A DNA stretch of 64,000 nt from Qipengyuania gaetbuli (GTDB lineage Bacteria; Pseudomonadota; Alphaproteobacteria; Sphingomonadales; Sphingomonadaceae): positions 744,001-808,000 of the forward strand of contig NZ_WTYF01000004.1 of the NCBI RefSeq assembly GCF_009827315.1, in the 5' to 3' direction. Under the pieces are notes generated by a model. That model made no database searches. It was given only the letters and a program-made list of their open reading frames with translations, and had not been told where the DNA came from. Both the position numbers and the translations under genes were made by a program. Positions 42,993 through 52,180 of this stretch are shown here, piece after piece (within the stretch, counting starts at the first letter, position 1; each line of letters starts with the position of its first letter).

Positions 42993-44774
42993 TCAAATTC
43001 GTCCAATGTCCGGCCTGTCGGCGGTGCCTCGCCATACGGCCTTGAAGGCGCGATCTGCAGCAATCTGTTCGAGACGGTTTCCCAGCTTTCCTTCGGTGCG
43101 GGCGAGACCATAGAGAGCAAGTGCGCTGTTGGGTGCGTCGAAGAGCGCCGCGCGAAACGACATCTTCGCTTCAGCAAACTTACCTGCCTTGTAGTAGGCC
43201 GCCCCCAGCGACTGGTCGACCGGATAATACCAGAAGGGCGGTTCGTTGTAGGGGATCTGCTTTTGCATTTCCGCCGCTTGCGAGAAGTGCGTAATTGCCT
43301 GGTCGAATTTCGACTGGGCCAATGCTTTCCGTCCCTTCGCAACTTCGATCGCTAAGCCAATGATCAATGGCGCTGGGAAACCGTTAGCTTCCATTTGCTT
43401 CACGCCAGCGGTACCTGCCAGTTTCCGCATAGCGTCAACTTCCGTTTTGAAGTCACCTAGGCCCGGATTGATCGCAATAGCTACCGCACGAGCATAATGA
43501 CGCATGGCCTCGACGTATTCGAGCGGGTGCGGCTTGCTCGTAAGGGCAATGATGGCTTCGGGGGATGAATACTGGGCGTAGGCGAAATAAGGCGCTGCGT
43601 AGATCGCCTGGACCCAGTAAAGGTCTCTGCCCGTTTCTACATCGAGAATGCTTTCCAGCTTGGCGGTCTGGTTCACAACCGTCGGGACGTCGCCCATCGC
43701 CTGGGCAGATGTCAGCAGGAAATGCACATTGTGCGGATAGTAGCCGAACCGGACCAGACCGTCGTCGCCTACCTCGCGTAGGTACGCTTCGTCGGCTGCA
43801 ACGGCACGGATATTGGCGTCTATCGAATCCTGGTACCTTCCAAGCCGATAGTAGATGTGGGCAGGCATGTGGACGAGGTGACCAAGCGCCTTTGGGCTGC
43901 TTTCACGCAACCTATCCGCAGCGGCCTCAGCCTTTGCTGGCTGGGGTAGTTCGAGCAAGTGGATATAAAGGTGAGATGCTTGGGGGTGTGTCGGATTTCG
44001 ATCCATGACGTTTTCAATCAGCCCCACCGCTTCCGCAATGAAGGGAACCGGTTGCCCTTCGTCAGTCCAATAGTTCCACGGGCTCGTATTCATCGCCGCC
44101 TCGGCAGCAAGCACGGCCAAGTCGTCGCTTTCTGGATGTCTGCTTGAAACCTGCAACATCGCCTGAGCATAGGCACGATCAAGCGCACCGCGATCCGCAT
44201 CGGGTGTTGCTGAATAGCGAACGGTTTGCGCTTCGATCAGAGCCTTCACAAAGGGGGCTGCGTTGGCGGACAGGCGCTGCGCTTCGACAAGAGCATTCAA
44301 TGCGGACCTGTTCTGCTGGTCATCCATCGCTGCGTTGATGTTCGGGCCATTAGCCAGGGCCTCGCCCCACCAACACGCGGCGCAGCCGGGATCGATCTCC
44401 TGCGCGCGTTTGAAGGACCTGATTGCCGCCTGGTGATTGAAGCCATAGGCAAAAGCGAGGCCTTGGTCGAAAAACCGCCGGGCTTGGGGGTCCATGTCAG
44501 TCAGAGGAAGGTCGGATCTTCCGATACCCGAATAGATACCGATTGCGCCCGAACCGTAGCCGCGCTCCTCACTCAAGGATTTTGCAAGGCGAAGGCGGGC
44601 CTCGAGTACCGCGCTCGCGCCATTGAAGCCGCGACAGGCGTTGCGGCCTGGCAGAGTCGGATCGAGCGCAGCGATGGTATCCGGCGACATCGTCACGTCG
44701 GCAATGGTCGCCGAGCCCCCGCCAGAGGCGAGCGTCGCAAGGAAAATCGCAAGGAGTCGGGAGTGGACATGCAT
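42993..44774 (-). CDS. exported tetratricopeptide-repeat protein
   Basis: 593 residues from the ATG at 44774, chosen because GGAGGAAC lies eight bases upstream; the in-frame ATG at 44825 has no such site. A signal peptide is followed by a helical body with tetratricopeptide repeats, clear at ARRFFDQGLAFAYGFNHQAA, AIRSFKRAQEIDPGC, HYARAVAIAINPGLGD and FDQAITHFSQAAEM. No catalytic motif seen; probably a periplasmic scaffold. It stands alone and converges on the P-type ATPase. Confidence 0.8.
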   Translation of the reverse strand: MHVHSRLLAIFLATLASGGGSATIADVTMSPDTIAALDPTLPGRNACRGFNGASAVLEARLRLAKSLSEERGYGSGAIGIYSGIGRSDLPLTDMDPQARRFFDQGLAFAYGFNHQAAIRSFKRAQEIDPGCAACWWGEALANGPNINAAMDDQQNRSALNALVEAQRLSANAAPFVKALIEAQTVRYSATPDADRGALDRAYAQAMLQVSSRHPESDDLAVLAAEAAMNTSPWNYWTDEGQPVPFIAEAVGLIENVMDRNPTHPQASHLYIHLLELPQPAKAEAAADRLRESSPKALGHLVHMPAHIYYRLGRYQDSIDANIRAVAADEAYLREVGDDGLVRFGYYPHNVHFLLTSAQAMGDVPTVVNQTAKLESILDVETGRDLYWVQAIYAAPYFAYAQYSSPEAIIALTSKPHPLEYVEAMRHYARAVAIAINPGLGDFKTEVDAMRKLAGTAGVKQMEANGFPAPLIIGLAIEVAKGRKALAQSKFDQAITHFSQAAEMQKQIPYNEPPFWYYPVDQSLGAAYYKAGKFAEAKMSFRAALFDAPNSALALYGLARTEGKLGNRLEQIAADRAFKAVWRGTADRPDIGRI

Positions 44775-44870
44775 CGCAAGTTCCTCCGGAATGGAACGCG
44801 ACCAGAGGTAAATCTTACCAGTCACCAGCCCTCAAATCCAGATTGATTACTGGAAGTCGAGGTCCGATTA

Positions 44871-44911
44871 ATGCCAGGAGCAGACAGGCGGCTAACGACC
44901 CGATAGCAGAC
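44871..44911 (+). repeat. GTCCGC-family repeat, partial copy
   Basis: ATGCCAGGAGCAGACAGG, then CGGCTAACGACCCG and ATAGCAGAC: the right half of the long form. A GTCCGATTA just to the left (44862) may be what is left of the other end. Confidence 0.65.
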
Positions 44912-45033
44912 ACTCGGCTGAGCTAGACCCCACCACTGCTTCTCGCCGATTTGCGCCACCTGGCGGTGGAGGCTGACATAGCAGAAAGGTGGGGCATCGG
45001 TGTCCGACAAGAACCGTCACTGAGGCCTATCCA

Positions 45034-45387
45034 TCACTCTTGAACCGCTCGGAATTTGTCCGCTCTATCAATCAGGTCATTTATGTGAGCAGCCGCCTCA
45101 AGAGTCAGGGGATGTTGGGTGAATCCAGACCGAGGAGCGATGTGTTTTGCCACCTCGCGTGCGGCCTCAAGCTGGCGATCGGAGCCCTCGGCCAACACAG
45201 CGAGAATTAGACTTTCGAGCGCGATGACCCGGATACGGAGGTGCACGAGTTGCACATTGGTCATTTCGTGAGTGTCTAAGCTGGGTGCGTCAGCCTTCGA
45301 AGCCAAGGCACCGCCTTCATTGTCCCATATCGAAAGCGCTTGCTGAAGAATCTCCGCGCGAGTGGAGATAGAGTTAGAATTCGGCAT
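45034..45387 (-). CDS. hypothetical helical protein
   Basis: 117 residues, predicted helical (VHLRIRVIALESLILAVLAE, DRQLEAAREVAKHI, EAAAHINDLIDRA). A GAGGGGG run six bases before the ATG supports the start. No family recognised and no Cys or metal motif visible. It lies between repeats and fumarase C with no operon partner. The reading frame could be a shadow, but there is no competitor on the other strand. Confidence 0.5.
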   Translation of the reverse strand: MPNSNSISTRAEILQQALSIWDNEGGALASKADAPSLDTHEMTNVQLVHLRIRVIALESLILAVLAEGSDRQLEAAREVAKHIAPRSGFTQHPLTLEAAAHINDLIDRADKFRAVQE

Positions 45388-45537
45388 AAGAGCCCCCTCG
45401 GCAGCCGCTGAGATATTACCGGCTCGACCATCGTTACCAGTGATCTTAGCACGGAAAGAACATTGGAGCGTAACCGGTGCGACGAGTTCAGCGGCAGTAT
45501 TCTATTCGTTGCTTGCCAAAACCGTAGGCCTTCATCC

Positions 45538-46929
45538 CTATGTTGGACCGAGCATCTTATCCGGCTGGACAACACGATCGTATTCTTCAGCCGAAATAAA
45601 ACCACTGGCGAGTGCTGCTTCGCGAAGCGTCTGCCCCCGCTCGTTTGCAGTCCGGGCGATCTCTGCTGCCCTATCATAGCCAAGAGTGGGGGCTAGTGCT
45701 GTCACCAGCATCAATGAGTTTTCAAGGCCTCTCTGGATGTTGCCTTCGCGTGGCTCCAGCCCGTCTAACAGCTTAACTCGAAAGCTGTCTGCGGCATCGG
45801 CCAGCAGTTGCACGCTTTGCAGGAAATTATAGCCGACCACTGGACGATAGACGTTGAGTTCAAATTGCCCCTGGCTGCCAGCGAAGGTGATGGTTGCGTG
45901 ATTACCAAATACCTGCGCACAGACTTGGGTCATGGCCTCACATTGCGTCGGGTTTACTTTGCCCGGCATGATCGAGCTTCCCGGCTCATTCGCCGGTAAT
46001 GACAGTTCTCCGAGCCCCGCGCGCGGTCCAGATCCGAGTAAGCGAATATCGCTCGAGATTTTGTAAAGGCTGGCGGCCAGCGTGTTGAGAGCGCCGTGCG
46101 CAAAGATCAGTGCATCCTGTGCAGCCAACGCCTCAAACTTGTTGGGTGCACTTTCAAAACTGAGCCCAGTATTGCGTGACAGCTCTTCGACAAATTTCTC
46201 CGCAAACCCTTTCGGGGTGTTTAAACCAGTGCCAACCGCCGTGCCTCCCTGTGCCAGTTGGCGCAGACCTGGCATCGCCAGTCCAACACGTGAGATACCC
46301 GCTTCGACCTGCGCGGCATAGCCTGAGAACTCCTGCCCAAGAGTGATGGGCGTCGCGTCCTGTGTGTGGGTTCTGCCAATCTTGACTATGTCGCCCCACA
46401 AAGCCGCCTTTGACGCAAGGGCAGCGTGTAGCGCTTTCAACGCAGGGATAAGCCGCTGCGTCAGCACAGTCACCGTAGCAAGGTGAATTGCTGTCGGGAA
46501 AGTGTCATTAGACGACTGGCTCAGGTTGACGTGATCGTTGGGGTGGACTGGGCTTTTTGCTCCGGCCTGTCCACCAAGTGCGATATTTGCAGCGTTCGCG
46601 ATCACTTCGTTCGCGTTCATGTTGGACTGTGTGCCAGAACCCGTCTGCCAGACGACAAGCGGAAAGTGATCGTCCAACTCTCCCTTTGCTACTCGGTCAG
46701 CAGCTGCAACGATCGCGTCGGAAAGCTCTTGGCTGAGCAAGCCGAAAGCCTCATTAGTACGTGCCGCCGCCCGCTTGATCTGGCCAAGAGCGTGAACAAT
46801 TTCCAGCGGCATCCGCTGATCTCCGATCCGGAAATTCTCGAGGCTGCGCTGTGTTTGTGCACCCCACAGAACGTTGCGAGGCACACGGATAGTGCCAAGG
46901 CTGTCGGTTTCTTGGCGTGTGTTGTTCAT
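45538..46929 (-). CDS. fumC: class II fumarate hydratase
   Basis: 463 residues. Class II fumarase/aspartase signature [13 protein letters not shown], with the active-site regions [14 protein letters not shown] and [13 protein letters not shown], and [20 protein letters not shown]. It interconverts fumarate and malate in the TCA cycle, and being iron-free it works under oxidative stress or iron limitation. Clear full-length member. It stands alone on the minus strand, divergent from nhaA. Confidence 0.95.
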   Translation of the reverse strand: MNNTRQETDSLGTIRVPRNVLWGAQTQRSLENFRIGDQRMPLEIVHALGQIKRAAARTNEAFGLLSQELSDAIVAAADRVAKGELDDHFPLVVWQTGSGTQSNMNANEVIANAANIALGGQAGAKSPVHPNDHVNLSQSSNDTFPTAIHLATVTVLTQRLIPALKALHAALASKAALWGDIVKIGRTHTQDATPITLGQEFSGYAAQVEAGISRVGLAMPGLRQLAQGGTAVGTGLNTPKGFAEKFVEELSRNTGLSFESAPNKFEALAAQDALIFAHGALNTLAASLYKISSDIRLLGSGPRAGLGELSLPANEPGSSIMPGKVNPTQCEAMTQVCAQVFGNHATITFAGSQGQFELNVYRPVVGYNFLQSVQLLADAADSFRVKLLDGLEPREGNIQRGLENSLMLVTALAPTLGYDRAAEIARTANERGQTLREAALASGFISAEEYDRVVQPDKMLGPT

Positions 46930-47112
46930 GGCACCTTGATTAGCTTCTGAACCATAAGATTGCCAGCGGAGGCATGGCCTCCAACATGTCTGACCCTTCT
47001 GCTGCCCTTGCCACCAAACGGCAGATCAATTGTCTTTGGATTCGTGACCAACCTTGGCGAGCAGGCGCAGGCCCAGAGTTCGATAGAGCCTTTTCAGGGT
47101 AGTTCTGATAGG

Positions 47113-48513
47113 ATGTTTGCTTACGAAATTGCAGCTCGTCGTTTGCTTAGAACTCGATTGTGCGGCGACCTCCTCAATGGGGAACGGAATATCGTTCGCG
47201 ATAAGAACAAACTGGATGGCCTGCCGCCAGAGATCGTTGACGCTCTAACAAAGCCGTTTGCGCGTTTTCTCAGGATCGAAGCTGTCGCAGGAGGCCTTCT
47301 TCTCTCATTCACACTTGCCGCAATCGGGCTTGCAAATTCGCCTTGGTCCGGACCGTTTCTAGACTTCTGGGAGACACCTCTCGGCGTACATTGGGGACAG
47401 TTCGATTTGACGAGATCGCTGAGACATTGGGTCAATGACGGCCTTATGACCCTATTCTTCTTCGTGATTGCCCTCGAACTCAAACGGGCACTTGTGCTCG
47501 GAGAACTCCGCCATCCCCGCGCTGCTGCGCTCCCCATCGCGGCAGCCGCAGGCGGAATGATATTTCCCGTCGGGATCTTTTTGCTGGCAATGGACGGACA
47601 GGCAGGTGCCGGCGGCTGGGGCACGGTTATGGCTACAGACACCGCCTTCGTTATCGGTGCACTCGCCCTGTTCGGCGCTGCCATACCAGCCAGCCTGCGG
47701 GTCTTTCTCGTTTCGCTAGCGATATTTGACGATGTCGGAGCAATAATGGTGGTTGCGATTGGATACGGGGACGATCTCGACTTCATTTCGCTTGGATTGG
47801 CGGCCGGATTGCTAGCATTGCTCCTTTTGCTTGCCCGTATTGGGATTCGGAGCATGGCGGTTTATTCCCTGCTCGGTGTAGCCATATGGCTGTGTTTCGA
47901 TCGTTCCGGAATCCACGCAACCATAACCGGTGTAATCCTCGGGTTGATGACGCCTGCCGGCGCGTGGGTCGCCGATCAGCGGCTGCGGCCCATGCTCTAT
48001 CGGGTCATTGCCCACCCTAAAGGCGAAAACAGGAGCGGTGATACGTCCGATGGCAAAGACCTGAGGCTTGCCGGACGAGCTATCAGGGAGTCGCTCTCAC
48101 CTCTGGAGCGGCTGGAGATCAGGCTGCACCCGTGGGTAAGCTTTGCTATCATGCCGATATTCGCTTTGGCCAACGCCGGTGTGGCCTTCTCAGGCATTAA
48201 TTTCAACGAGCCGATCCTGCTTTCCGTATTTACAGGGCTTGTGGTGGGAAAGCCTCTCGGCGTGCTGTTGTTCATTTGGCTGGCGATACGCCTGCGGTTT
48301 GCGACAATGGGGCCAAGCCTTGACTGGGGCTATCTTGCGGCAGGAGCTTTCCTGACTGGCATCGGTTTCACCATGTCGTTCTTCATTGCGAACTTGGCCT
48401 TTACCTCGGCTCTGCTTCCGGCTGCGAAAATTGGCATTCTCGCGGGGTCTGCGATTTCCGCGACCATCGGAATTTTCATCCTTCTGCTCAGGATTCACAT
48501 CAAGAAAAGATAG
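47113..48513 (+). CDS. nhaA: Na+/H+ antiporter NhaA
   Basis: 466 residues from the ATG at 47113; a longer frame back to a TTG at 46960 has a poor N-terminus for this family. Twelve membrane spans. The ion-binding pair is in LAIFDDVGAIMVVAIGY (the two Asp), and the further Asp lies in MATDTAFVIGALALF. It exchanges sodium for protons to control pH and salt balance, typical of marine or alkaline-tolerant bacteria. An N-terminal extension of about 45 residues precedes the first span. A repeat and the tRNA follow. Confidence 0.9.
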   Translation: MFAYEIAARRLLRTRLCGDLLNGERNIVRDKNKLDGLPPEIVDALTKPFARFLRIEAVAGGLLLSFTLAAIGLANSPWSGPFLDFWETPLGVHWGQFDLTRSLRHWVNDGLMTLFFFVIALELKRALVLGELRHPRAAALPIAAAAGGMIFPVGIFLLAMDGQAGAGGWGTVMATDTAFVIGALALFGAAIPASLRVFLVSLAIFDDVGAIMVVAIGYGDDLDFISLGLAAGLLALLLLLARIGIRSMAVYSLLGVAIWLCFDRSGIHATITGVILGLMTPAGAWVADQRLRPMLYRVIAHPKGENRSGDTSDGKDLRLAGRAIRESLSPLERLEIRLHPWVSFAIMPIFALANAGVAFSGINFNEPILLSVFTGLVVGKPLGVLLFIWLAIRLRFATMGPSLDWGYLAAGAFLTGIGFTMSFFIANLAFTSALLPAAKIGILAGSAISATIGIFILLLRIHIKKR

Positions 48514-48645
48514 TGTCCTCATGCATAAGGCAATTGCTTGCCTACAATCGATCCCGGCGCATTGTCAGACTGAAGATTTGTGGTCACGCCACCCGTTCTA
48601 AGGCTGATGTTGAGCAGCCAACGCTTGACGATTGCGCTAAGAAGA

Positions 48646-48731
48646 CTCCTGCGCTTCCACCCCACTTCGTGACAGCATCGCCGAGCTAGCGATGTGCCAG
48701 AAGCAGACCAGCCGCTAACGACCCGTTTGGG
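48646..48731 (+). repeat. GTCCGC-family repeat, diverged long copy
   Basis: CTCCTGCGCTTCCACCCC, CTTCGTGAC loop variant, GCCGAGCTAGCGATGTGCC, then CCGCTAACGACCCG; both terminal hexamers have decayed. The last copy before the tRNA, none was seen beyond. Confidence 0.75.
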
Positions 48732-48794
48732 GCCCGACTATTGTGCGCTTGTCAAAGGTTTTATGGATTGATGGGCCTTGGTTCCCAGCATGTC

Positions 48795-48871
48795 TGGTAG
48801 CGGAGGAGGGACTCGAACCCCCGACACGCGGATTATGATTCCGCTGCTCTAACCACCTGAGCTACTCCGCC
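48795..48871 (-). tRNA. tRNA-Met (anticodon CAT), elongator type
   Basis: 77 nt including the encoded CCA end (48795-48797). Acceptor stem GGCGGAG pairs with CTCCGCT with one G-U pair. D-arm GCTCAG...GAGC, anticodon stem GCGGA/TCCGC around loop ATCATAA (CAT at 48835-48837), and T-arm TCGGGGGTTCGAGTCCC are all formed. CAT could also be the lysidine-modified Ile tRNA, but the sequence resembles alphaproteobacterial elongator Met. It marks the change from accessory to core sequence. Confidence 0.93.
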
Positions 48872-48948
48872 CCGAAAGGCCGTGTCGGCGGGCAAGTGCC
48901 CGCTCGGCAGGCGGCGCATTTAGGGCGCGGTTGCGCGCGGGTCAACAC

Positions 48949-49467
48949 TCATTTCCCGCGAAATGCGAAGCGGCGGATGAACTCCCACGGACCGCCGCGA
49001 TAGGCGTGCAGCGCAAGGCCCGGAAAGGTGAAAGGGCGCGGCTCTATCGTGCCTGCAAGCTGGGCCTGCAGCGCCTGCGCTTCCTTGCCCGTGACCTTGT
49101 TCTGGATGGTCACGTGGAGCCTCGGACGGTGCTGGTCCTGATTGGTCAGCATGCCGCGGAAATGCTCGGCGATCTCATCGCGCAAGGTCAGCATTTCGGG
49201 GCTCGACAGCTTGATGGCCGTGCCGCCGCCCAGCGGCATCAGTCCTTCCACCTGCCCGCGAACGGGGGTGATCTCTCCCGTCAGGCGGGCAAGGTAGCGG
49301 CGCAATTCATCCTCACACTGCGCCGGCAAGGCGTGGAAAAGAGTGACGTGCGCTTCGAGGTAATTTCGCTCCGGCGGAAAATACTCGGTACGAAGGTCGG
49401 TATAGCGGCGATGCAGGTCGGGCGGCAGTTCCGCCGTCAGGATGAGGGGCGCGTCGCCTGCGCTCAC
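48949..49467 (-). CDS. 2H phosphoesterase (2'-5' RNA ligase family)
   Basis: 172 residues. Two HxT motifs, EAHVTLFHAL (about residue 40) and RLHVTIQNKV (about residue 117), define the 2H phosphoesterase fold. Such proteins act on RNA or nucleotide cyclic phosphodiesters. Substrate unknown. It overlaps the mltG stop-proximal end by four bases and is the last gene of the acpP-fabF-mltG run. Confidence 0.88.
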   Translation of the reverse strand: MSAGDAPLILTAELPPDLHRRYTDLRTEYFPPERNYLEAHVTLFHALPAQCEDELRRYLARLTGEITPVRGQVEGLMPLGGGTAIKLSSPEMLTLRDEIAEHFRGMLTNQDQHRPRLHVTIQNKVTGKEAQALQAQLAGTIEPRPFTFPGLALHAYRGGPWEFIRRFAFRGK

Positions 49468-50438
49468 ATCTCACCGCGGGCGCGCCGCAGGGCGAACCAC
49501 TTTTCGACATTCGCATTATGCTCGGCCAGCGTTTCGGCAAAAGCGTGTCCGCCAGTCCCGTCGGCGACCATGTAGCGCGCTTCGGTCTTTGCCGGATCGA
49601 GCACGGCGGCAATCGATTCGCGACCCGGATTGGTGATCGGCCCCTTGGGCAGCCCGACCATCGAATAAGTGTTGTAGTCGTTCACGGCCGAGATTTCCGA
49701 CTGCCGGATACGCCGTCCCAGCGGCTTGCCCTTGGTGATCGGATAGATAATCGTCGGGTCCGCCTGCAGCATCATCCCGTCCTTGAGGCGGTTGGAATAG
49801 AGGCCTGCGACCATCCGGCGCTCGCCCGGAACGCCGGTTTCCTTTTCAACGATGGAGGCGAGAACCAACGCGTCCTTCACATTGTCGACCGCAATGCCCG
49901 GTTTGCGCTTGGGCCATGCTTCGGCGAGGTAGTTCTGCATGGCGGCCTGCATCCGCGCCAGCACTGCGGCGCGCTCTTCCCCGCGTTCGAAGTCGTAGGT
50001 GTCGGGCAGCACGCTGCCCTCCTGCGGCACGGGGATTTCGCCGGTCAGGTGTTCTTCCGCCATCAGGCGTTCCCACACGAGGATGGAGGGCATGCCTTCG
50101 GGCACGGTCACGAAACGGCGAATGACTTCGCCATCCTGGAACATGTCGAGGATCTGCGCCTGGCTCGCATTGGCGGGCAGCAGGAACTCGCCTGCCTGGA
50201 TCGGATCGCCGCCGCCGAAGATCTTGGCGCGCAGCAGGAAGGCATCCGCCGAGGCGATGATCCCTTCCTCCTCCAGCCTGTTCGCGACCGAGGTCAACGT
50301 CGAACCGGACGGCACGGTAAAGGACGTATCCTCCCCGATCTTAGCCGAGCCCCACCACCCGCTGGCGAACCAGACGGCACCCACGGCGACAAGCAGCGCA
50401 GCGAGTGCGCCGAGGACCAGCGCGCCCCGTGCCTTCAC
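49464..50438 (-). CDS. mltG: endolytic murein transglycosylase MltG
   Basis: 324 residues, single N-terminal membrane span (about 7-28), periplasmic YceG domain. Family motifs: TVPSGSTLTSVANRLEEEGI, LPDTYDFERG, ASIVEKETGVPGERRMVAG with the catalytic Glu, and LQADPTIIY. It cuts nascent peptidoglycan strands and is thought to set their length. It starts two bases after fabF, as is common in alphaproteobacteria. Confidence 0.95.
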   Translation of the reverse strand: MKARGALVLGALAALLVAVGAVWFASGWWGSAKIGEDTSFTVPSGSTLTSVANRLEEEGIIASADAFLLRAKIFGGGDPIQAGEFLLPANASQAQILDMFQDGEVIRRFVTVPEGMPSILVWERLMAEEHLTGEIPVPQEGSVLPDTYDFERGEERAAVLARMQAAMQNYLAEAWPKRKPGIAVDNVKDALVLASIVEKETGVPGERRMVAGLYSNRLKDGMMLQADPTIIYPITKGKPLGRRIRQSEISAVNDYNTYSMVGLPKGPITNPGRESIAAVLDPAKTEARYMVADGTGGHAFAETLAEHNANVEKWFALRRARGEM

Positions 50439-50439
50439 G

Positions 50440-51699
50440 TCAGTCTACCTTCTTGACGATCAGCGATGCGTTGGTGCCGCCGAAGCCGAAGCTGTTGTTC
50501 AGCGCGGCCTTGACCTCGCGCTTCTTGGCGGTGTGCGGGACAAGGTCGACGCCTTCCGTTCCTTCGTCCGGATCGTCGAGGTTGAGCGTCGGCGGGACGA
50601 TCTGGTCGCGGATGGCGAGGATGCAGAAGATAGCTTCCACAGCGCCTGCACCGCCAAGGAGGTGGCCAATGGCCGACTTGGTCGAACTCATCGACGCGCC
50701 GCCCAGGTTGTCGCCCAGCACGCGCTTCACCGCGCCCAGTTCGATGGTGTCCGCCATGGTCGAGGTGCCGTGCGCGTTCACGTAATCGATGTCGCCCTGC
50801 TCCATGCCGGCCTTGCGCAGCGCCATGCGCATGGCGAGTTCCGCGCCCTTGCCATCCGGATGCGGGGCGGTGACGTGATAGGCGTCGCCCGAAAGGCCGT
50901 AACCGACCACTTCGGCGTAGATCTTGGCGCCGCGCGCCTTGGCGTGCTCGTATTCCTCGAGCACGACCACGCCCGCGCCTTCGCCCATGACGAAACCGTC
51001 GCGGTTCTTGTCATAGGGGCGGCTGGCTTCGGTCGGGCGGTCGTTCATGCTCATGTTAAGCGCACGGGCTTGGGCAAAGCCTGCCACGCCCAGCGGGTTG
51101 ATCGTGCTTTCCGCACCGCCCGCCAGCATCACGTCGGCATCGCCGTCCTTGATCATGCGCGCCGCGTCACCGATCGAGTGCGCGCCGGTGGAACATGCGG
51201 TCACCACAGCGTGGTTCGGACCCATGAGGCCGTACTTGATCGAAACTTGGCCACTGATGAGGTTGATGAGACGACCGTGGACGAAGTGCGGGCTGACACG
51301 GCCGGGACCGCGTTCATGCAGCACGATGGATTCGCTCTCGATACCCGGCAGGCCGCCGATGCCCGAGCCGATGGACACGCCAGCACGCAGCTTGAGATCG
51401 TCATCCATCTCGGCAAGGCCGGCATCTTCGAGCGCCTGTCCGGCAGCGTCGATGCCGTAAACGATGAAGGGATCGACCTGGCGCTGGACCTTGTGGTCGA
51501 CGCGCTTGTCGGCATCGAAGCCGTATTCGTGATCCTTCGGCTTAACTTCGCAGGCGATGGTGCACTTCTGGTCGGACGTGTCGAACCGGGTGATCTGCCC
51601 CGCCCCGCTCTTGCCAGCGATCAGGTTTGCCCACGAGGTTTCGACATCGCCGCCCAAGGGGGTGACAAGGCCAAGTCCGGTTACGACCACACGACGCAT
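50440..51699 (-). CDS. fabF: beta-ketoacyl-ACP synthase II FabF
   Basis: 419 residues. Catalytic Cys169 (VTACSTGAHSIGDA), the two His in YVNAHGTSTMAD and SAIGHLLGGAGAVEA, and the C-terminal NNSFGFGGTNASL are intact. It condenses malonyl-ACP with growing acyl-ACP in fatty acid synthesis and, unlike FabB, adjusts chain composition with temperature. Follows acpP by 93 bp with a hairpin between, and precedes mltG. Confidence 0.97.
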   Translation of the reverse strand: MRRVVVTGLGLVTPLGGDVETSWANLIAGKSGAGQITRFDTSDQKCTIACEVKPKDHEYGFDADKRVDHKVQRQVDPFIVYGIDAAGQALEDAGLAEMDDDLKLRAGVSIGSGIGGLPGIESESIVLHERGPGRVSPHFVHGRLINLISGQVSIKYGLMGPNHAVVTACSTGAHSIGDAARMIKDGDADVMLAGGAESTINPLGVAGFAQARALNMSMNDRPTEASRPYDKNRDGFVMGEGAGVVVLEEYEHAKARGAKIYAEVVGYGLSGDAYHVTAPHPDGKGAELAMRMALRKAGMEQGDIDYVNAHGTSTMADTIELGAVKRVLGDNLGGASMSSTKSAIGHLLGGAGAVEAIFCILAIRDQIVPPTLNLDDPDEGTEGVDLVPHTAKKREVKAALNNSFGFGGTNASLIVKKVD

Positions 51700-51722
51700 G
51701 TAATTCTCCGCAGATAAGACAA

Positions 51723-51752
51723 CAGGCCCGGCCCGCTATCGGGTCGGGCCTG
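51723..51752 (-). terminator. hairpin between acpP and fabF
   Basis: A 13-bp stem, CAGGCCCGGCCCG with CGGGTCGGGCCTG (one G-U pair), around a CTAT loop. On the minus-strand transcript a weak U-containing tail follows. Probably a partial terminator giving more acpP than fabF. Confidence 0.65.
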
Positions 51753-51792
51753 TCCGGTCCCGCATTGGCGCGGGCTTCGAAAAGCGAAAGGC

Positions 51793-52029
51793 TTAGCCCT
51801 TGTGCTCTTCGATGTACTTGGTCGCGTCGCCGACGGTGGTGATCTTCTCAGCCGCATCGTCGGGGATTTCAACGCCGAATTCTTCTTCGAACGCCATGAC
51901 CAGTTCGACGATGTCGAGGCTGTCTGCGCCCAGATCGTCGATGAAGCTGGCTTCCTGCGTCACCTTGTCGGCTTCGACGCCGAGGTGCTCGACGACAATC
52001 TTCTGCACGCGGTCGGCAGTATCGCTCAT
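51793..52029 (-). CDS. acpP: acyl carrier protein
   Basis: 78 residues from the ATG at 52029 (GAGAGGG upstream; an in-frame ATG seven codons earlier is unlikely). The phosphopantetheine site is [18 protein letters not shown] with Ser37. It carries acyl groups for FabF and the other synthesis enzymes. First gene of the acpP-fabF-mltG-2H run. Confidence 0.97.
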   Translation of the reverse strand: MSDTADRVQKIVVEHLGVEADKVTQEASFIDDLGADSLDIVELVMAFEEEFGVEIPDDAAEKITTVGDATKYIEEHKG

Positions 52030-52180
52030 TTTATTCCCTCTCGAATTCATGGGGGTTTGAAATTGGGTTTCGCCCTAATGAACGGCGCGGCCAAGCGCAA
52101 GTGCTCGCGATGCCGTAGCTGAAATTGACCTGTCACGGATATGGCGTATTGTGTGGATAAGACACAAGGAGCCCAACGCC

